DNA of 64,000 bases from Notamacropus eugenii (lineage: Eukaryota; Chordata; Mammalia; Diprotodontia; Macropodidae), in contig NC_092876.1 in the NCBI RefSeq assembly GCF_028372415.1, forward strand, positions 225,047,528-225,111,527, given 5' to 3'. The position numbers and the translations under genes were made by a program. Below the pieces are notes generated by a model, which saw nothing but the letters and a program-made list of their open reading frames with translations, was not told where the DNA came from and did no database searches. The stretch's first letter is position 1, and every line of letters starts with the position of its first letter. This document shows positions 44,966-56,460 of the stretch, piece by piece.

Positions 44966-45830
44966 AGGGAGCCTTGTCTCTGACTATATGGTGCTTTTGA
45001 GGCAAATTATATTCTTTAGAATAGAGAATTTCTTGCAATTAAGAATTTTTGTGTTCAAGGAAGACAAAAAAGATATGAGAAATGCAGCAGAAGGCCAAGT
45101 CTCTGTTGTTTGTGGGGCAGATATTCAGAATGAGGTGGGGTGGGGGATTTACAGGCCAGAAGTTACTGCTGGGGAAGCAGAGGGAGAGAAAGGGGAACAG
45201 CTCACCTCAGTCTACTATCTAGTAGCTTTCTATTTTAACTAATTAATCTTGCTAAGTAGGTGCTAAGCTCTGCTTTCTCTTCAGCTGGAGGGCTGCGAAT
45301 GCTGACAGTACCCTTTAAATGTGGTGCCTTGGTTCAGAGCTCTGATTACTCCACCTTAGTTACTGCCCAGCTTTTAGCTGAATATAGGGTAAAGGTTCAC
45401 ATTCAGAAACTTTTAAAGAGCCACCCCAAAATTTTTTTTTCACTTTACATTCACCTACTATCCTCCTCCTCCTCCTCTTCCTCACATTTAAAGATTCAAG
45501 AAAGTGAATCCAGTTTCATTTTTCTCTCCTTCTTAAGACATATATCTTTGAGGGATTTCAGAGACCTTTCTTCAGTTAAAGACAAATACTTTAGAGAAGG
45601 AAATTAAAAGACCAACTGCCAGTGTTTGTTGAAGGGAAGCTCAGTTGTTATTCACATTGTGCAACAGATGGCATTAACAGCCTGAGGGTTTGAAAGGAAA
45701 AAAAGTACATTCCCCATTTAACCAACCAGAGTTCTTATCTGAATCCAAGACTACGATCTCAAGCAGGATTACTTATTCATTTGCTTCCCCTTTAATTTTC
45801 CACTCCAAATAGGATGATACATTCTGGTCC
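44966..45830. other. unassigned sequence
   Basis: Includes a small TCC repeat (45461-45482). The 93-aa and 115-aa plus frames show no family motif or splice context. Confidence 0.4.
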
Positions 45831-45834
45831 AAGG

Positions 45835-46120
45835 TCAATCAACAAGCATTTAGTAGGCACCTATAATATGCCAGGTGCTGTACATATGGTGGGGATGCAG
45901 AGTCCCTGCCCTCAAGGACCTGATTTTATTGAGGGACAGAACATGTACATATAAAAATATGTATTAAATGACTAAATAATTTGAGGGGTGTGGGGGAGGA
46001 AAGGAAGCACTTGTGACTGGAGTAGAGAGTCAGATATAAGAAAGTGGTCCTTATATGAGTTTTTGAAGGATCTCTAAAATCTCTAATGTTTTGGCAGTAA
46101 TGGGATCTTAGGAAGGGCAA
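45835..46120 (-). mobile_element. L2-type 3' end relic, antisense
   Basis: TAGTAGGCACCTATAATATG, CCAGGTGCTGTACATATGGT and CCCTGCCCTCAAGGACCTGA are the reverse complement of an L2-type tail, with flanking diverged sequence. Confidence 0.55.
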
Positions 46121-46194
46121 GTAAAAGTCTCCCCAAACATAAAGACTTAAAAATCATTTCTAAGTAAATAATTTTCAATCTATACATCACCCAT

Positions 46195-46665
46195 CCAGTG
46201 CCAGCTGGTGGTATAGTCGATAGAGCACTGGAGTTAGAGCCTGAAAGACCTGAGTTTGAATCCTGCCTCAAATGCTTATTAGCTGTGATCCTTAGTAAGT
46301 GATTTGAACCTCTCAGCCTCAATTTCCAAATTTATAAAATAGGAATAATAAAAGCACCTAACTCACAGGGCTGTGAGGATCAAATGAGATAATACATACA
46401 AAATACTTCGTAAACCCTAAAGTGCTATAGACATGTTTTTATTATTTTTATTATCATTACATAACCACAATTCCTACCTCAGGACTGTTTTGATGAGCAA
46501 ATAAAATGATATATGTAAAAACATCGTACCTTAAAGTGATATGGAAATATTATTATTGCATAACAATAATTCCTACCTCAGGATTGCTATGATAATCAAA
46601 TAAGATGGTGATACAGGTAAAACACTTTGTAAACCTTAAAGCATTATAAACGTTCATTATTAGCA
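46195..46665 (+). mobile_element. MIR SINE with 3' part repeated three times
   Basis: A near-complete MIR (46195-46440) is followed by two further copies of its 3' half, about 46455-46545 and 46558-46665. The middle and last copies share ATTCCTACCTCAGGA, and all three run through an AAATRAGAT-like box, an ACCYTAAAG box and a TATTATT end. The three units differ substantially, so the arrangement is old. Confidence 0.65.
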
Positions 46666-47579
46666 CTAACAAATACTGATGGCCAATTTTCTGGCTCACT
46701 TTTTAAAGCTGTCTCATTAGGAGTCCAATAACCTTTGGCATCTGTCACTTCAAATAAGATGGGCATCTAGCTGTATTCCTTTAGTATATGGAGACTATTT
46801 TCTGCCTATCTTTGGAATTTTTTCCTTTGGGCAGAAATGAACACGGACCTATTGTAGGTGAATGGGAACTTCTGACATGTGTTGTGTAGCAGTGATAACA
46901 GGAAATGTAATCACTGGCTGCCTGCTCCAACAGAAATTCTAGTCTGGGACTTCCATGACCAGACAGAGAAGTGTTTTAGCATTTCCAAGATGTGGTACTT
47001 CAGTGTACTAAAAATAGGCAACCCTGAACTATAATGCAGTTGAAGGACAAGATAAAAATAGGTAATCAACTTGAAAAATATTTGTATAAATAGCGTACAG
47101 AGATGAACAACTTAACCCATCGGATAGAAGGTGCTAATAGGGATTAATATTTTTTTGGATACAGAAAATAAGAGCTTTTTAAATATTCATAAGAAATGTA
47201 CATATAGCATAGGTTCTGTATTTAAGTATATTTGATATTCATACTTTAACAAATTGACACTTTGAAATAGAATAGCAGTTCCTTAGCCTTTCACATGCTA
47301 ATTTTCGCTCAGGTCCTCATCTTCCATCCTTTACCAATCCCTCCCAGCCCACCCCACCCTAGTGTAACCCATTATTTATTTCTTTATCAAAGAGTTGTTT
47401 GGAGCTTCCCAGCTCTGGCCCCTACTCAACAGTACAGCCAACAGCAAAGCCTGTAAACTCCCTGAAGGCAGGCAGTGAGTCTAACCTAGACTTTTTATCT
47501 CCTAGCATCTAGCACAAAGGTTTGCTGTTGCTACTGCAGCAGCAGCGGTGGTTTTTGCACACAAGAGCAGGCTAGTACA
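46666..47579. other. unassigned sequence
   Basis: No gene or repeat recognised, except a weak L2-like tail near 47450-47525 (ACTCCCTGAAGGCAGGCAGT). Confidence 0.4.
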
Positions 47580-47740
47580 GCAGTAGGAGAGCTGGATTTT
47601 GACTCAGAGGACCTAGGCTCTGGCACTGACTGTCCTACATGGAGCAAGGAAGTCATTCAGACCTCTTGGCCTCAAGTGTCCTCAAGCTGTAAAATGATAT
47701 GGATTAGGTGACCTAGTCATTCCTGTCTTGAGCACATTTT
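47580..47740 (+). mobile_element. MIR/THER-type SINE relic, sense
   Basis: GAGAGCTGGATTTTGACTCA and CAAGCTGTAAAATGATATGG with a GACCTAGTCATTCC end. Confidence 0.5.
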
Positions 47741-47924
47741 TCATCAGATTTAGAGCTGGAGAGGACAGAGAGAACCATGTGGTTTAAATGAATTGTTGAA
47801 AGACTAAATGAAGGTAGTGTACACCCTCCGTCTCCTAAACTCTAACACTTCAGTTCAGTTTAATTCAACTAAGGTGAATTCAACAAATATTCATTGAATC
47901 TCTCTGAATCTCCAGGTGCTCGAG

Positions 47925-48160
47925 AAAGCGAGGTTGTGTAGTGGAACACCTGAGTTTGAATCAGATACATTCCAGCTGAAGGACACAGGTCAAGACACAT
48001 TTAACCTCTCTCAGTCTCAGTTTTCTCATCTGCAAAATGGAGGTAATAATCATGCCTACCTCACAGGGTAGGTGTAAGGATCAAATGAGATGTTTTATGT
48101 CAGAGTACTTTCCAAACCTTAAAGTCCTATGAAAATGCTAGCTGTTACTACGAGGTAGTG
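47925..48160 (+). mobile_element. MIR SINE, sense
   Basis: CACCTGAGTTTGAATCAGAT, CAGTTTTCTCATCTGCAAAA, ATGCCTACCTCACAGGGTAG and CCAAACCTTAAAGTCCTATG. Confidence 0.75.
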
Positions 48161-48299
48161 TAGCTTATCATTATAAGCACTTTCCAAATTATTTAAAACT
48201 CCATATTGACTTGTTCTTGTTTTATAATTTGTTCTACAATTCCCTGGAAGGTTCTAATCCTCAGTTGAGAACAAAACACCAAAACAGACTAATTCATGA

Positions 48300-48790
48300 A
48301 AATGGAAAGCATAACCCATTCTTGTCACCTGAGTAACATCTGTACTGTTTCCTTCTTTTTTGCCCTCCATTCCAGATCAATCACAAGAGTGTGCCAACTG
48401 CTCCATAATGTCTTTCATATGCATTCCTTCTTTTCAATTCTTACTGCCACCATCCTAGGTCAATCTTTGCTCATTTCCACAAATTCTTGCAACAGTTCTC
48501 AAACTAGTCTTACCTCCTGGACATTCCCTGTCCAATCCATGCTAAACACTGCTGAGTGATAACCCTAAATACTACTTGAACCATGCCACTTTCATGCTGA
48601 AAAACCCTCAGTGGTTCCCTATCATTCACAGGATAATATTCAGTCTCCTTAGTTTAGCACTCGAGGTGCTATATAATCTCACCTCAATCTAGTCTTTCAT
48701 TCTTATGAACTCCTAGTGATTCCCTCCCTAAATTGTCCCTTTCCCTCCTTTGGCTTCAAGATTCAAAGCCTTTCTTTCTTGGGCCTGAAG
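48300..48790 (+). mobile_element. L2 LINE 3' region, sense
   Basis: GAACCATGCCACTTTCATGC, CAGTGGTTCCCTATCATTCA and TGATTCCCTCCCTAAATTGT match the L2 segment downstream of the reverse transcriptase. Frames broken. Confidence 0.6.
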
Positions 48791-49109
48791 ATTTGGCTGG
48801 TGTATGTGCTATTTTTTTTTTTTGTCACAATAATGGTCTCTGGGATCAAGGTAGCTGTGACTGACTATTTTTTTATAGCCTAAATTGCAAATTCTTAGCC
48901 TGGCATTTACAGTCATTCAGAGTCTTGGTCCTATATCCTTTAAAGCATTTAACCCTTAAAAATTTTTAAAATATTAGTTTTTCACCACCATCATTTCCAA
49001 TTATTTTCTTCCCTTTCCCCAGAGTCATGTCTTGTAAAAAATAATAAAAAAGACAGTTTAGCAAAAATAACCAACATGTCAACTGAGTCTCTTAATAGAG
49101 ACTTCTTAA

Positions 49110-49425
49110 ACTTCAGTGCTTCTTAAACTGCGGGTTGTAGCCACATATGCGTCATGGAAAATTTGGCAATAGTAAAATACTTTTTAATGCCAACAGCAAA
49201 AAATTAATTAAAAATCAAATGTGTTAAAAATCCAAGGTGTTTCTGGCAGGACTTGCCTGAACTGCATCGTGCAACTTCACTGCAGCCTCCACTCTGAACA
49301 CAGAGCACGAGCACTTTAGTGTATGAATGCCCTCAGGCCACTAAGATCAGCAAACACCCAGAGGTGAAAAGGGGTCCAAAGGGGTCTGGAGTGGAGAAAG
49401 CTTAAGAAGCCCTGGTATATGCCAT
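49110..49425. mobile_element. hAT-type DNA transposon relic
   Basis: TTCTTAAACTGCGGGTTGTA followed by GCGTCATGGAAAATTTGGCA resembles hAT (Charlie-like) elements of marsupials. The right end TTAAGAAGCCCTGG could be the complementary terminus. Confidence 0.45.
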
Positions 49426-49439
49426 GCAACACTGTCATA

Positions 49440-50130
49440 GTGCCTCATCTTTGTAAAGGCTGGAAGAAATAATCTTCAGTCAGTTGTTTTGTTGTATTAA
49501 TTCACACTTTTATAGTCATTGGATATGCTGTTTTCTTGGCTCTAGGTACTTTTTATTTTATCAGTTCATGTGAGTTTTCACATTGGTCTCATAGTCTTCA
49601 TATCCACTGTTACTTATGAAATAGTTATATTCTATTAGTCATGCACCATAATGGATTTAGACGTTCCTCAGTTATCTATTTTTCCAGTTTTTTAAACTAT
49701 AAACTGTGCTGTTATAAATATTTTGATCTTTTAACTCCTTGAAGTATGCGGCTAACAGTAGGTCAAAGGATATGGTACAGTTCAGTCACTTTCTTAATTT
49801 AGTTTCAAATTTTTTTCAAGAATACCTGAATCAATTCCCAGCTCCACCGATAGTATATTAATTTATCTGTCTTCTGACAAGTTCTCCAATGACTATTCTA
49901 ATCTTTTCTTTGTCAGTTTGCTAGAAATGAGGTAGAACCAGGGCTTGCATTGATTTGCATGTCTTTTTGGTGATATGGAACTGTTTCTCATATGGCTGCT
50001 TATAGACTGCAATTCTTGAGATGTCCTTGTTTATATTGCTTGATGACTAATTCATCAGGGAAAAGTCTTTTGCCACATCATTCTCCTTTACACAATTCCA
50101 TTCTGGAGGAATGCATCCTCAAATCTCTCA
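49440..50130 (-). mobile_element. old L1 ORF2 3' part, antisense
   Basis: Collinear with the antisense L1 at 20880-21790. Landmarks TTCTTGGCTCTAGGTACTTT, AAACTGTGCTGTTATAAATA, GGTCAAAGGATATGGTACAG and ATTTGCATGTCTTTTTGGTG are in the same order. Strongly diverged. Confidence 0.55.
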
Positions 50131-52140
50131 TTTCCAGTGAATTTATCTAGGCCAACTTCCATAACTAGAAAGCCCAATTTTTACATTTCCACTTATTGAA
50201 ATCTTTTTATTACTATGATGTCTCCACTGACCCACCTCTTTCAACACTCCAGCAGAAAGTGATCTTTCTCTCCTTAAATTTTCTTTGAGCATTTTATCCA
50301 TATTATATATACTTTTCACTCACCACATTCTTACTTATACACGTTTCTTGTGAGAAGGAATGAAGAGGGAAGAAAATAATGACCTGAAGAAGAATAATGT
50401 AAAAGAGAAATGGAGCAATTTGGTCTTGGGGGATTGCACAGACTTCTTCAAGGAACCACAGAGGAATCCACAAAAATTCCACATGGAATTTGTCCATTTA
50501 GGAAATAGGCTATCTGTAGTCCTTTACAAATTAAAGGAACAGGTTTTAATCCCTCCATAAATACCTGTCATAAGTTCTTCCCTTATCAGTATAAAGAACA
50601 GATGTTGGCATTTTCCCTTGTCATGGACAAAAAAAAAATACAGCTTGGTTGTAAGAATCTAAAGTACTCAAGTTGCAAAAGATTTTTCAAAGAGTGGCAA
50701 CATTTAAAAGAAAGGGAATATTCAATTAAGGAGACAGCATATTTGAGCATTGTAGATCTTGTTCTTTTGCCTGATAAAATGGAGGAGACTGCTCTCTCTT
50801 TTGGGGGGCATATAATATATATATGTATATATATGTATATATATACACACATACATCTAATACAATATATGACACATCATATAATACAATCACTTCGATC
50901 TGAGTCAGGGCTGGTAATACTAGCCATTTCTGTTTTAACTGCTCATTTTAATTTGCCTTTCTTACTCAGCTGACTACTGCAGAATCAGTCAGTCTGACTC
51001 CCTCCTTCTTTCCCCAACTAATGAAAAGTGTCAACAAACAGAGAAGTTAACAAGTCCAGAAGGAGAGTTAAAATTTAAAAAGGTGGGGTAGTCCCCAAAT
51101 GGGATATCTAAGAATTGACTTTACTCCATCATGCTCCATACCTGTTCTTAGAGAAGTATGAATGTGACCACTGTAAAGCACTGTGCCATTCAAGCTGTAA
51201 GCGAAGAATGATACAGTCTTCTTGGTAGAAGCCATGGCTATATTCCAAATTTAGATCCATTTCTGGTTCATGTACCGATTAATCTGTGCTATAATGTTGT
51301 TGTTCAAACTAAGCCACCTATACCATCTCAACAAGATCAACATATACTCTAAACTACCTTTTCTTTTGCTTTTGCTTTCTGAAATCACTACTTCATCCCT
51401 GTCGCGTTTCTTTTCTCTCCCTCTCTTTTTGTAACTAGCCTCAAATACAGTTACGACTCACAAATGAGTTCACCAAATGACACTTCCTTGGGTATTGTGT
51501 TGCAATTTAGCTGCCTTCTTAAGCTTAGCCAAAAGCTTTGTTGCAGTGTGTGGGCTTGATACTAATTGACTGATTGAACTCCTACCTCATTATTGATGAC
51601 CTTGCCATTTGGCCCTAAATATTCCTGGGAAATGCAGCTGATCAAACATGATCTTTTACTTCTCCCAGTTTCTCCTCTCACATGCACTTACTCTTTTTTT
51701 TACCACAGTCTGGTTGTCCCTTCCTCTTAAGTATACCAAATTCCTAACTATATATGTTTTGCTTCTCCTGCCTAAACGCCTCTCCCTTATAATTAATCAG
51801 AAATAACTTCAACAACTTCAGATGCAGTACATAAGGGCGAACCCTTAAACAACTTACATAACAGGTTCATTTACTTGGAATTGTTACGGAATGAATATTC
51901 TACCTAAGAGAATTTTCTAAATTGTTGAAGCTTATTATATCCCTTTGTGTGCTTTAAGAAAATGTTAGTCTTTGATGGAAATCTAATATATTATTATAGT
52001 GTAATGATTGTGATTTTAAACTTTTCTTGATGATTCAATCATTATTCTGAAAAACCATGAGCTACTGTGTAGCAATACACTACTAAGGTGTGCTTGGTTC
52101 TGACTATGTTTTTTCAGTGTTACAGTCATTTTTAATTGTA
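50131..52140. other. mostly unassigned sequence downstream of COBLL1
   Basis: An AT/GT dinucleotide patch lies at about 50810-50860. No exon or repeat is otherwise recognised; the 123-aa frame at 50602-50973 crosses the patch and is not credible. Confidence 0.4.
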
Positions 52141-52180
52141 GGTAGCCAGGTGACTCAGTGACTTGAGCACTGGGCCTTTA
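52141..52180 (+). mobile_element. marsupial SINE 5' scrap
   Basis: GTAGCCAGGTGACTCAGTGA followed by CTTGAGCACTGGGCC resembles the first 40 bases of the marsupial SINE. Confidence 0.4.
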
Positions 52181-52249
52181 TCATGATCATCATGCATGTG
52201 TATATTTGAATGTTAAAAACCACCCTTTAAAGAAAAAAAAGTCCTCAAA

Positions 52250-53533
52250 AAATAAATAAGGTAATTTTTATTTAACTGGAAAAGAATCAACATACTTTCA
52301 AAACTGGCAAATATCTTGCTAAGGGCAGTAGAAATCTACCAGAATTCACAATCATCTGGCTTGACCAAAAGCTACTATAATAAGTGAACAATTTAGTTCC
52401 TTCTGTAGACAACCAAGTGTCACATAAAAACTGTAAGCCTAAAAATCAGGTGTACCCCCACCCCTACTAATTAGGCACCTCTTTAAGTGTTCCAACATTA
52501 ATTTACTCATTTTTTTTAATATTTAGAATAACAGTATTTCAATCTTAAATAAGTTTCATAATGACTTACTAATACATCATATGACTATAATTAAAATAGG
52601 CGAACTGGTATTTTCAAAACCCATTTTAAATTGTTTAATCTGGACACATTTTAACCTTTTTGTGGTCCTATACATCAAAAAATAAAATAACTATTACTAT
52701 AAATCAATATTTTGACAAAGAATATTTTAAGGCCTCTGGTACAAGGAACATGTATGTGTTTTAAGAGTCATCTGTGCCCTTATACTATAGGAATTATATA
52801 CAGAAAAACATTTAGAATTAAATTTTCTTTGTGCATTTCAAGGGTTAAAGAAAAAGCAGAGAATTACTACAACATTAAAATGCTGAGGATCCCATCACAG
52901 TCTCTGATTTTGCATTGTTCCCATGGAAAAAAATCTAAGAGGAAGAATCTTGAGCACAAAATGATTCAACAATTAAAACCAATGTTCAACTGAAGACAGT
53001 AATTTGTTATCACTAGTATTTTTAGTTGGTTCTTTCTGCAGAATGCAAAATTTGAAATTTATGCTTATTACAAGTTTTTAATTTAACAGTAACATGAAGG
53101 CAGCATATGGCAGACATTTATTAACTCATATATTATGTTAAGGTACCTATACAATTATAAATCTAAGGATATTAAAAATGTATCCTTTTGTCTAAATCAC
53201 CATTGTACAATGTTTCTACAAATAATTCAATGAAATCAACAAAATGTGATTATTGTTCATTTCAAAAACTGAAACTCATCTGCACCTCATCTTAAAAGTC
53301 CTACAGCAGCATATTCAGTTTTTAAGGCATACAGACAAAAAATATCACTATAAATTACATATTCCAATAATTCTTCTCTTGGCATGAAAAGCCATCACAC
53401 AAAATTCACACATTTTAATGGACAATAGATATTAACATACACCTGAATTTACATTTGCAATAAATCTCAATTAGTATTATGTTGGCCTATGTAAGAGGTG
53501 GTGGTAAAGTGCACAATAGCTGGTGTAACATCT
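52250..53533 (-). other. COBLL1: probable COBLL1 3'UTR
   Basis: This AT-rich, almost repeat-free stretch follows the COBLL1 stop codon on the minus strand. Candidate AATAAA signals (TTTATT on the plus strand) lie at 53117-53122 and 52267-52272. The distal one would give a 3'UTR of about 1.28 kb and falls just before a SINE scrap at 52141. The end is inferred and needs transcript data. The 93-aa plus-strand open frame inside this stretch has no recognisable content. Confidence 0.5.
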
Positions 53534-53620
53534 CTAATGGTCAGACTGTGTTTCTGTGGACACTGGACAGCTGAGTCTTGGTCTTCCATTTACAGATATG
53601 GTATTGGATGGAACAGTAAC
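53534..53620 (-). CDS. COBLL1: COBLL1 terminal coding exon with stop codon
   Basis: On the minus strand, an acceptor TCTCTCTTTTAG is followed by 28 codons and a TAG stop. The peptide starts VTVPSNTISVNGRPRLSC and ends STETQSDH. It is in phase with the WH2 exon 8.46 kb upstream, and together they encode the last 87 residues of the protein. The SNTISVNGR motif right after the WH2 helix is the characteristic COBLL1 C-terminus as I remember it; the last ten or so residues appear less conserved than the motif. The exon is too short, and lacks an ATG, to be seen in a start-to-stop ORF scan. A chance match is unlikely, because two exons, two acceptors, a donor and the phase all agree. Confidence 0.9.
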   Translation of the reverse strand, partial: VTVPSNTISVNGRPRLSCPVSTETQSDH

Positions 53621-54115
53621 CTAAAAGAGAGACATATGATCATATCTTTCCACTTAGAAGCATACAACTGCCTAATTTCAAGTTTTCATTCACCAGAGCA
53701 TTTTATTTACTGGTTAATTATGAGCACTCACATTTAGTATTTTATTGTTCAATGAAGTATAAATCATTAAGAATCAACAATCACTCATCCATGAAATTAA
53801 AAATGAGAGATTTGTTATTTTCACAACAAACAAGTTAAATAATCCATTAACACATCATAGTCTTTATAAAATGACTAAACTAACTCAAAGGACAGGAGCA
53901 CAAACACAGACTGCAATCCAAGCTGTTAATGAGCTTTTTTCATGAGCTTAATTCTGGCTTCTAAAACTTGGTAGTGAGAATGCAGAAAAATACAGTGAAT
54001 TTTCCAAAATCATTTTTAAAATGTGGACTTTGACTTTCTCTCACCCTGACTTTTCCCTGCCATAGACTCTTTATTTTTAGGGTAAGGCTGTCTTTGTATT
54101 TTAAGAATGCATATA

Positions 54116-54899
54116 CTTTGGCTAATATGAAAAAAAGGAAAATGTTGGATGTTGGAGGGGATGTGGGAAAACTGGGACATTAATACACTCTTGATGGAGT
54201 TGTGAACTGACCCAACCAATCGGGAGAAAACAATTTGGAACTATGCCCAAAGAGCTATAAAACTGTGCATACCCTTTGCTCCAGCAATACCACTGCTAGG
54301 TCTGTATCCCAAAGATAGGGAAAAGGACCTATTTATAGAAAAATATTTATAGCAGCTCTTTTTGTGGTAGATAAGAATTGGAAATCAAAAGGATACCCAT
54401 CAATTGAGGAATGGCTAAATAAGCAGTGGTATATGACTGTAATGGAATATTATTGTGCTATAAGAAATGACAAGCAGGATGATTTCAGAAAAACCTAGAA
54501 AGACTTACATGAACTGACACATAGTGAAGTGAACATAAACAGGAGAACACTGTACACAATAATAGCTGTATTATTCAATGAAGAACCATGGAATGAGTGA
54601 GCTATTCTCAGCAGTACAATAATCCAAGATAATCCCAAAGGACTAACTATGGAGCATACAATCAGCCTCCAGAGAAAGAACTGATTTAGATTGAATATAG
54701 ACTGAAGCATGCTATTTTTCACTTTCTTTTCTTTTGTCTTCTTGTAAAAAATGACTGATACAGAAATGTTTCACATAATTGCACATGCATAACCTGTATC
54801 TTATTGCTTCCTGTCTCAGGTAAGGGGGAGGAGATGAAAGGATAAAATTTGAAACTCAAAACTTCAAATAAAAATGTTAAAAAAAATTTTTGGAAAAAA
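54116..54899 (+). mobile_element. 5'-truncated L1 in the COBLL1 intron, with target-site duplication
   Basis: Covers the last part of ORF2 and the 3'UTR (GTTGTGAACTGACCCAACCA, CTATGCCCAAAGAGCTATAA, ATGGAATATTATTGTGCTAT) with an A-rich end. Flanked by 13-bp AAGAATGCATATA at 54103-54115 and 54900-54912. It lies antisense to COBLL1. Open frames on either strand are short and broken. Confidence 0.92.
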
Positions 54900-55159
54900 A
54901 AGAATGCATATATTTGAATGGCAGAAAAAACAAACATTTATTTTGTTTGCTTGCCATACCAATAAAAATGTGATATCAAAATAATTTAGACAGTGATAAT
55001 TAACAAGTTTAATAAGTTCCTAAGAGATAAGATACTCAAGATATAACAATGTTAACAACTGAATGAAACCATTATGAATGAACCCGAAAATCAAATACAA
55101 TGAAACCTGAATTTCCATGAAGACACACTCAGGTATTCTGGAACCTTACTGGGAGAAAG

Positions 55160-55395
55160 GCTGGGTGGCATGATGTATAGAATATTGGACGTGGAGTTGG
55201 AAAGAACTGGGCTAAAATCCTTTCTCATAAGTTTAATAGCTATGTGTCTCTTGGAAAGTCACTTAACCTCTTTCAGGCTTGGTCTCCTCATCTATAAGAT
55301 AGGGATAATTAATAGCACCTACTTCATAGGATTGTTGTGAGGCTTAAATGAAAGTATTTTGCCAACCTTTAAAGTGCTATAGTCAACTATTAATA
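55160..55395 (+). mobile_element. MIR SINE, sense
   Basis: GTTTAATAGCTATGTGTCTC, CTCCTCATCTATAAGATAGG, AGCACCTACTTCATAGGATT and ACCTTTAAAGTGCTATAGTC. Confidence 0.8.
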
Positions 55396-55943
55396 ATTTA
55401 TAAGATTAACAAAGACAGAAAGATTTTAAAAATAAACACAAAACATGATAGAAGTACTTCAAAAGAAAGAAAAAAATGAAGATGTTTCTCCATTTACATT
55501 ACTGACTATTCACACTGATAACTGGTGGGTTTTTTTCCCATTAGAAAAAGATCTGTTGCACAAAAGGCTATTTATCTCTCCTGGGCAAAAGAAAACTGGC
55601 TGCCCTGAGCCACTGTGGCTCAATTTTTCTCCTGCTTCCTTTAGAGATGAACTTGGAAAAGTAAGAACATCCCATAGAGCATCTACAGGATTTAACTAGA
55701 TTAAAAATCAGGTGTCTGGATTTCATACATGCCAAGTGCAGGGAAGCCAGAACTAAAGCAGCTGAAATATCTCTTGTTCGCAAGCCTTAGTAACAGTGTG
55801 TTTCTGTCCCAGAGATAATTACGCTGTAGTTGACATTTTCACAGGCAAAAATCAGCTTTTGAGAATATTGGGAAAAAGGAGGCTGTTCAGATGGCAGAAG
55901 AGTGGTCAAATATCACTGCTATCTAGTAGTGAAATCATGGTGG
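55396..55943. other. intronic sequence without recognised repeat
   Basis: Non-repetitive part of the COBLL1 intron. No exon with sound splice sites seen. Confidence 0.4.
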
Positions 55944-56008
55944 GCATGCGCGTGCGTGGGCATGCGCGTGTGTGCGTGTGCGTGTGTGTGTGTGTACACG
56001 TGTACATG
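55944..56008. repeat. CG-containing alternating GT tract (Z-DNA-prone)
   Basis: GCATGCGCGTGCGTG, then an uninterrupted alternating tract at 55960-56008 with several CG steps and CGTGTGTGTGTGTGTACACG. Such tracts form left-handed DNA readily; activity here is inferred. Confidence 0.85.
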
Positions 56009-56295
56009 ATCTCAATTATGGGGGCAAATGCAGTTAAATTATTGTATTTCAGTACCAATAAATCACATTTAATCATCAGGTTTCCACTAAGTGTTCCATC
56101 AGAAAACCCCTTTTTGTGGCTCAATAGCTTCAGAAACAGGAGCACTGGAGCAAATACATTAAACTGATAAGGTGTCACTAGAGGAAGAGACAGTTTTCTC
56201 ACTTAGGGGGAGAAGCCAAGAATAAATTTCCCTCCTAGATTTGGTTTCCTTTTATTTTGTTTCTTTCCTTGATCTAAAAATGGTTCATTCATCTA

Positions 56296-56460
56296 AAGCA
56301 CAGTTTTGTGTCATGGTTCCCTTTGGCATCTGGTGAAGTTTATGGAACCCTTCTCTGAACAATGTTTTCAAATGTATAAAATACAATACGTATGGTTACA
56401 AAGAAATCCAAATACAATGCAATACAGATACAAAAATATATTTAAAACTCCATAAGACCC
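56296..56460 (+). repeat. old interspersed repeat, copy B
   Basis: Matches the copy at 8040-8265: TTTGTGTCATGGTTCCCTTT, ATGTATAAAATACAATACGT, and a GCTAAGAGCTCCTAATC end in place of TTAAGAACTCCTGCTC. Confidence 0.5.

Noticed and set aside
50602-50973. 123-aa frame downstream of COBLL1
   Set aside because: Crosses an AT/GT simple repeat and has no family resemblance.
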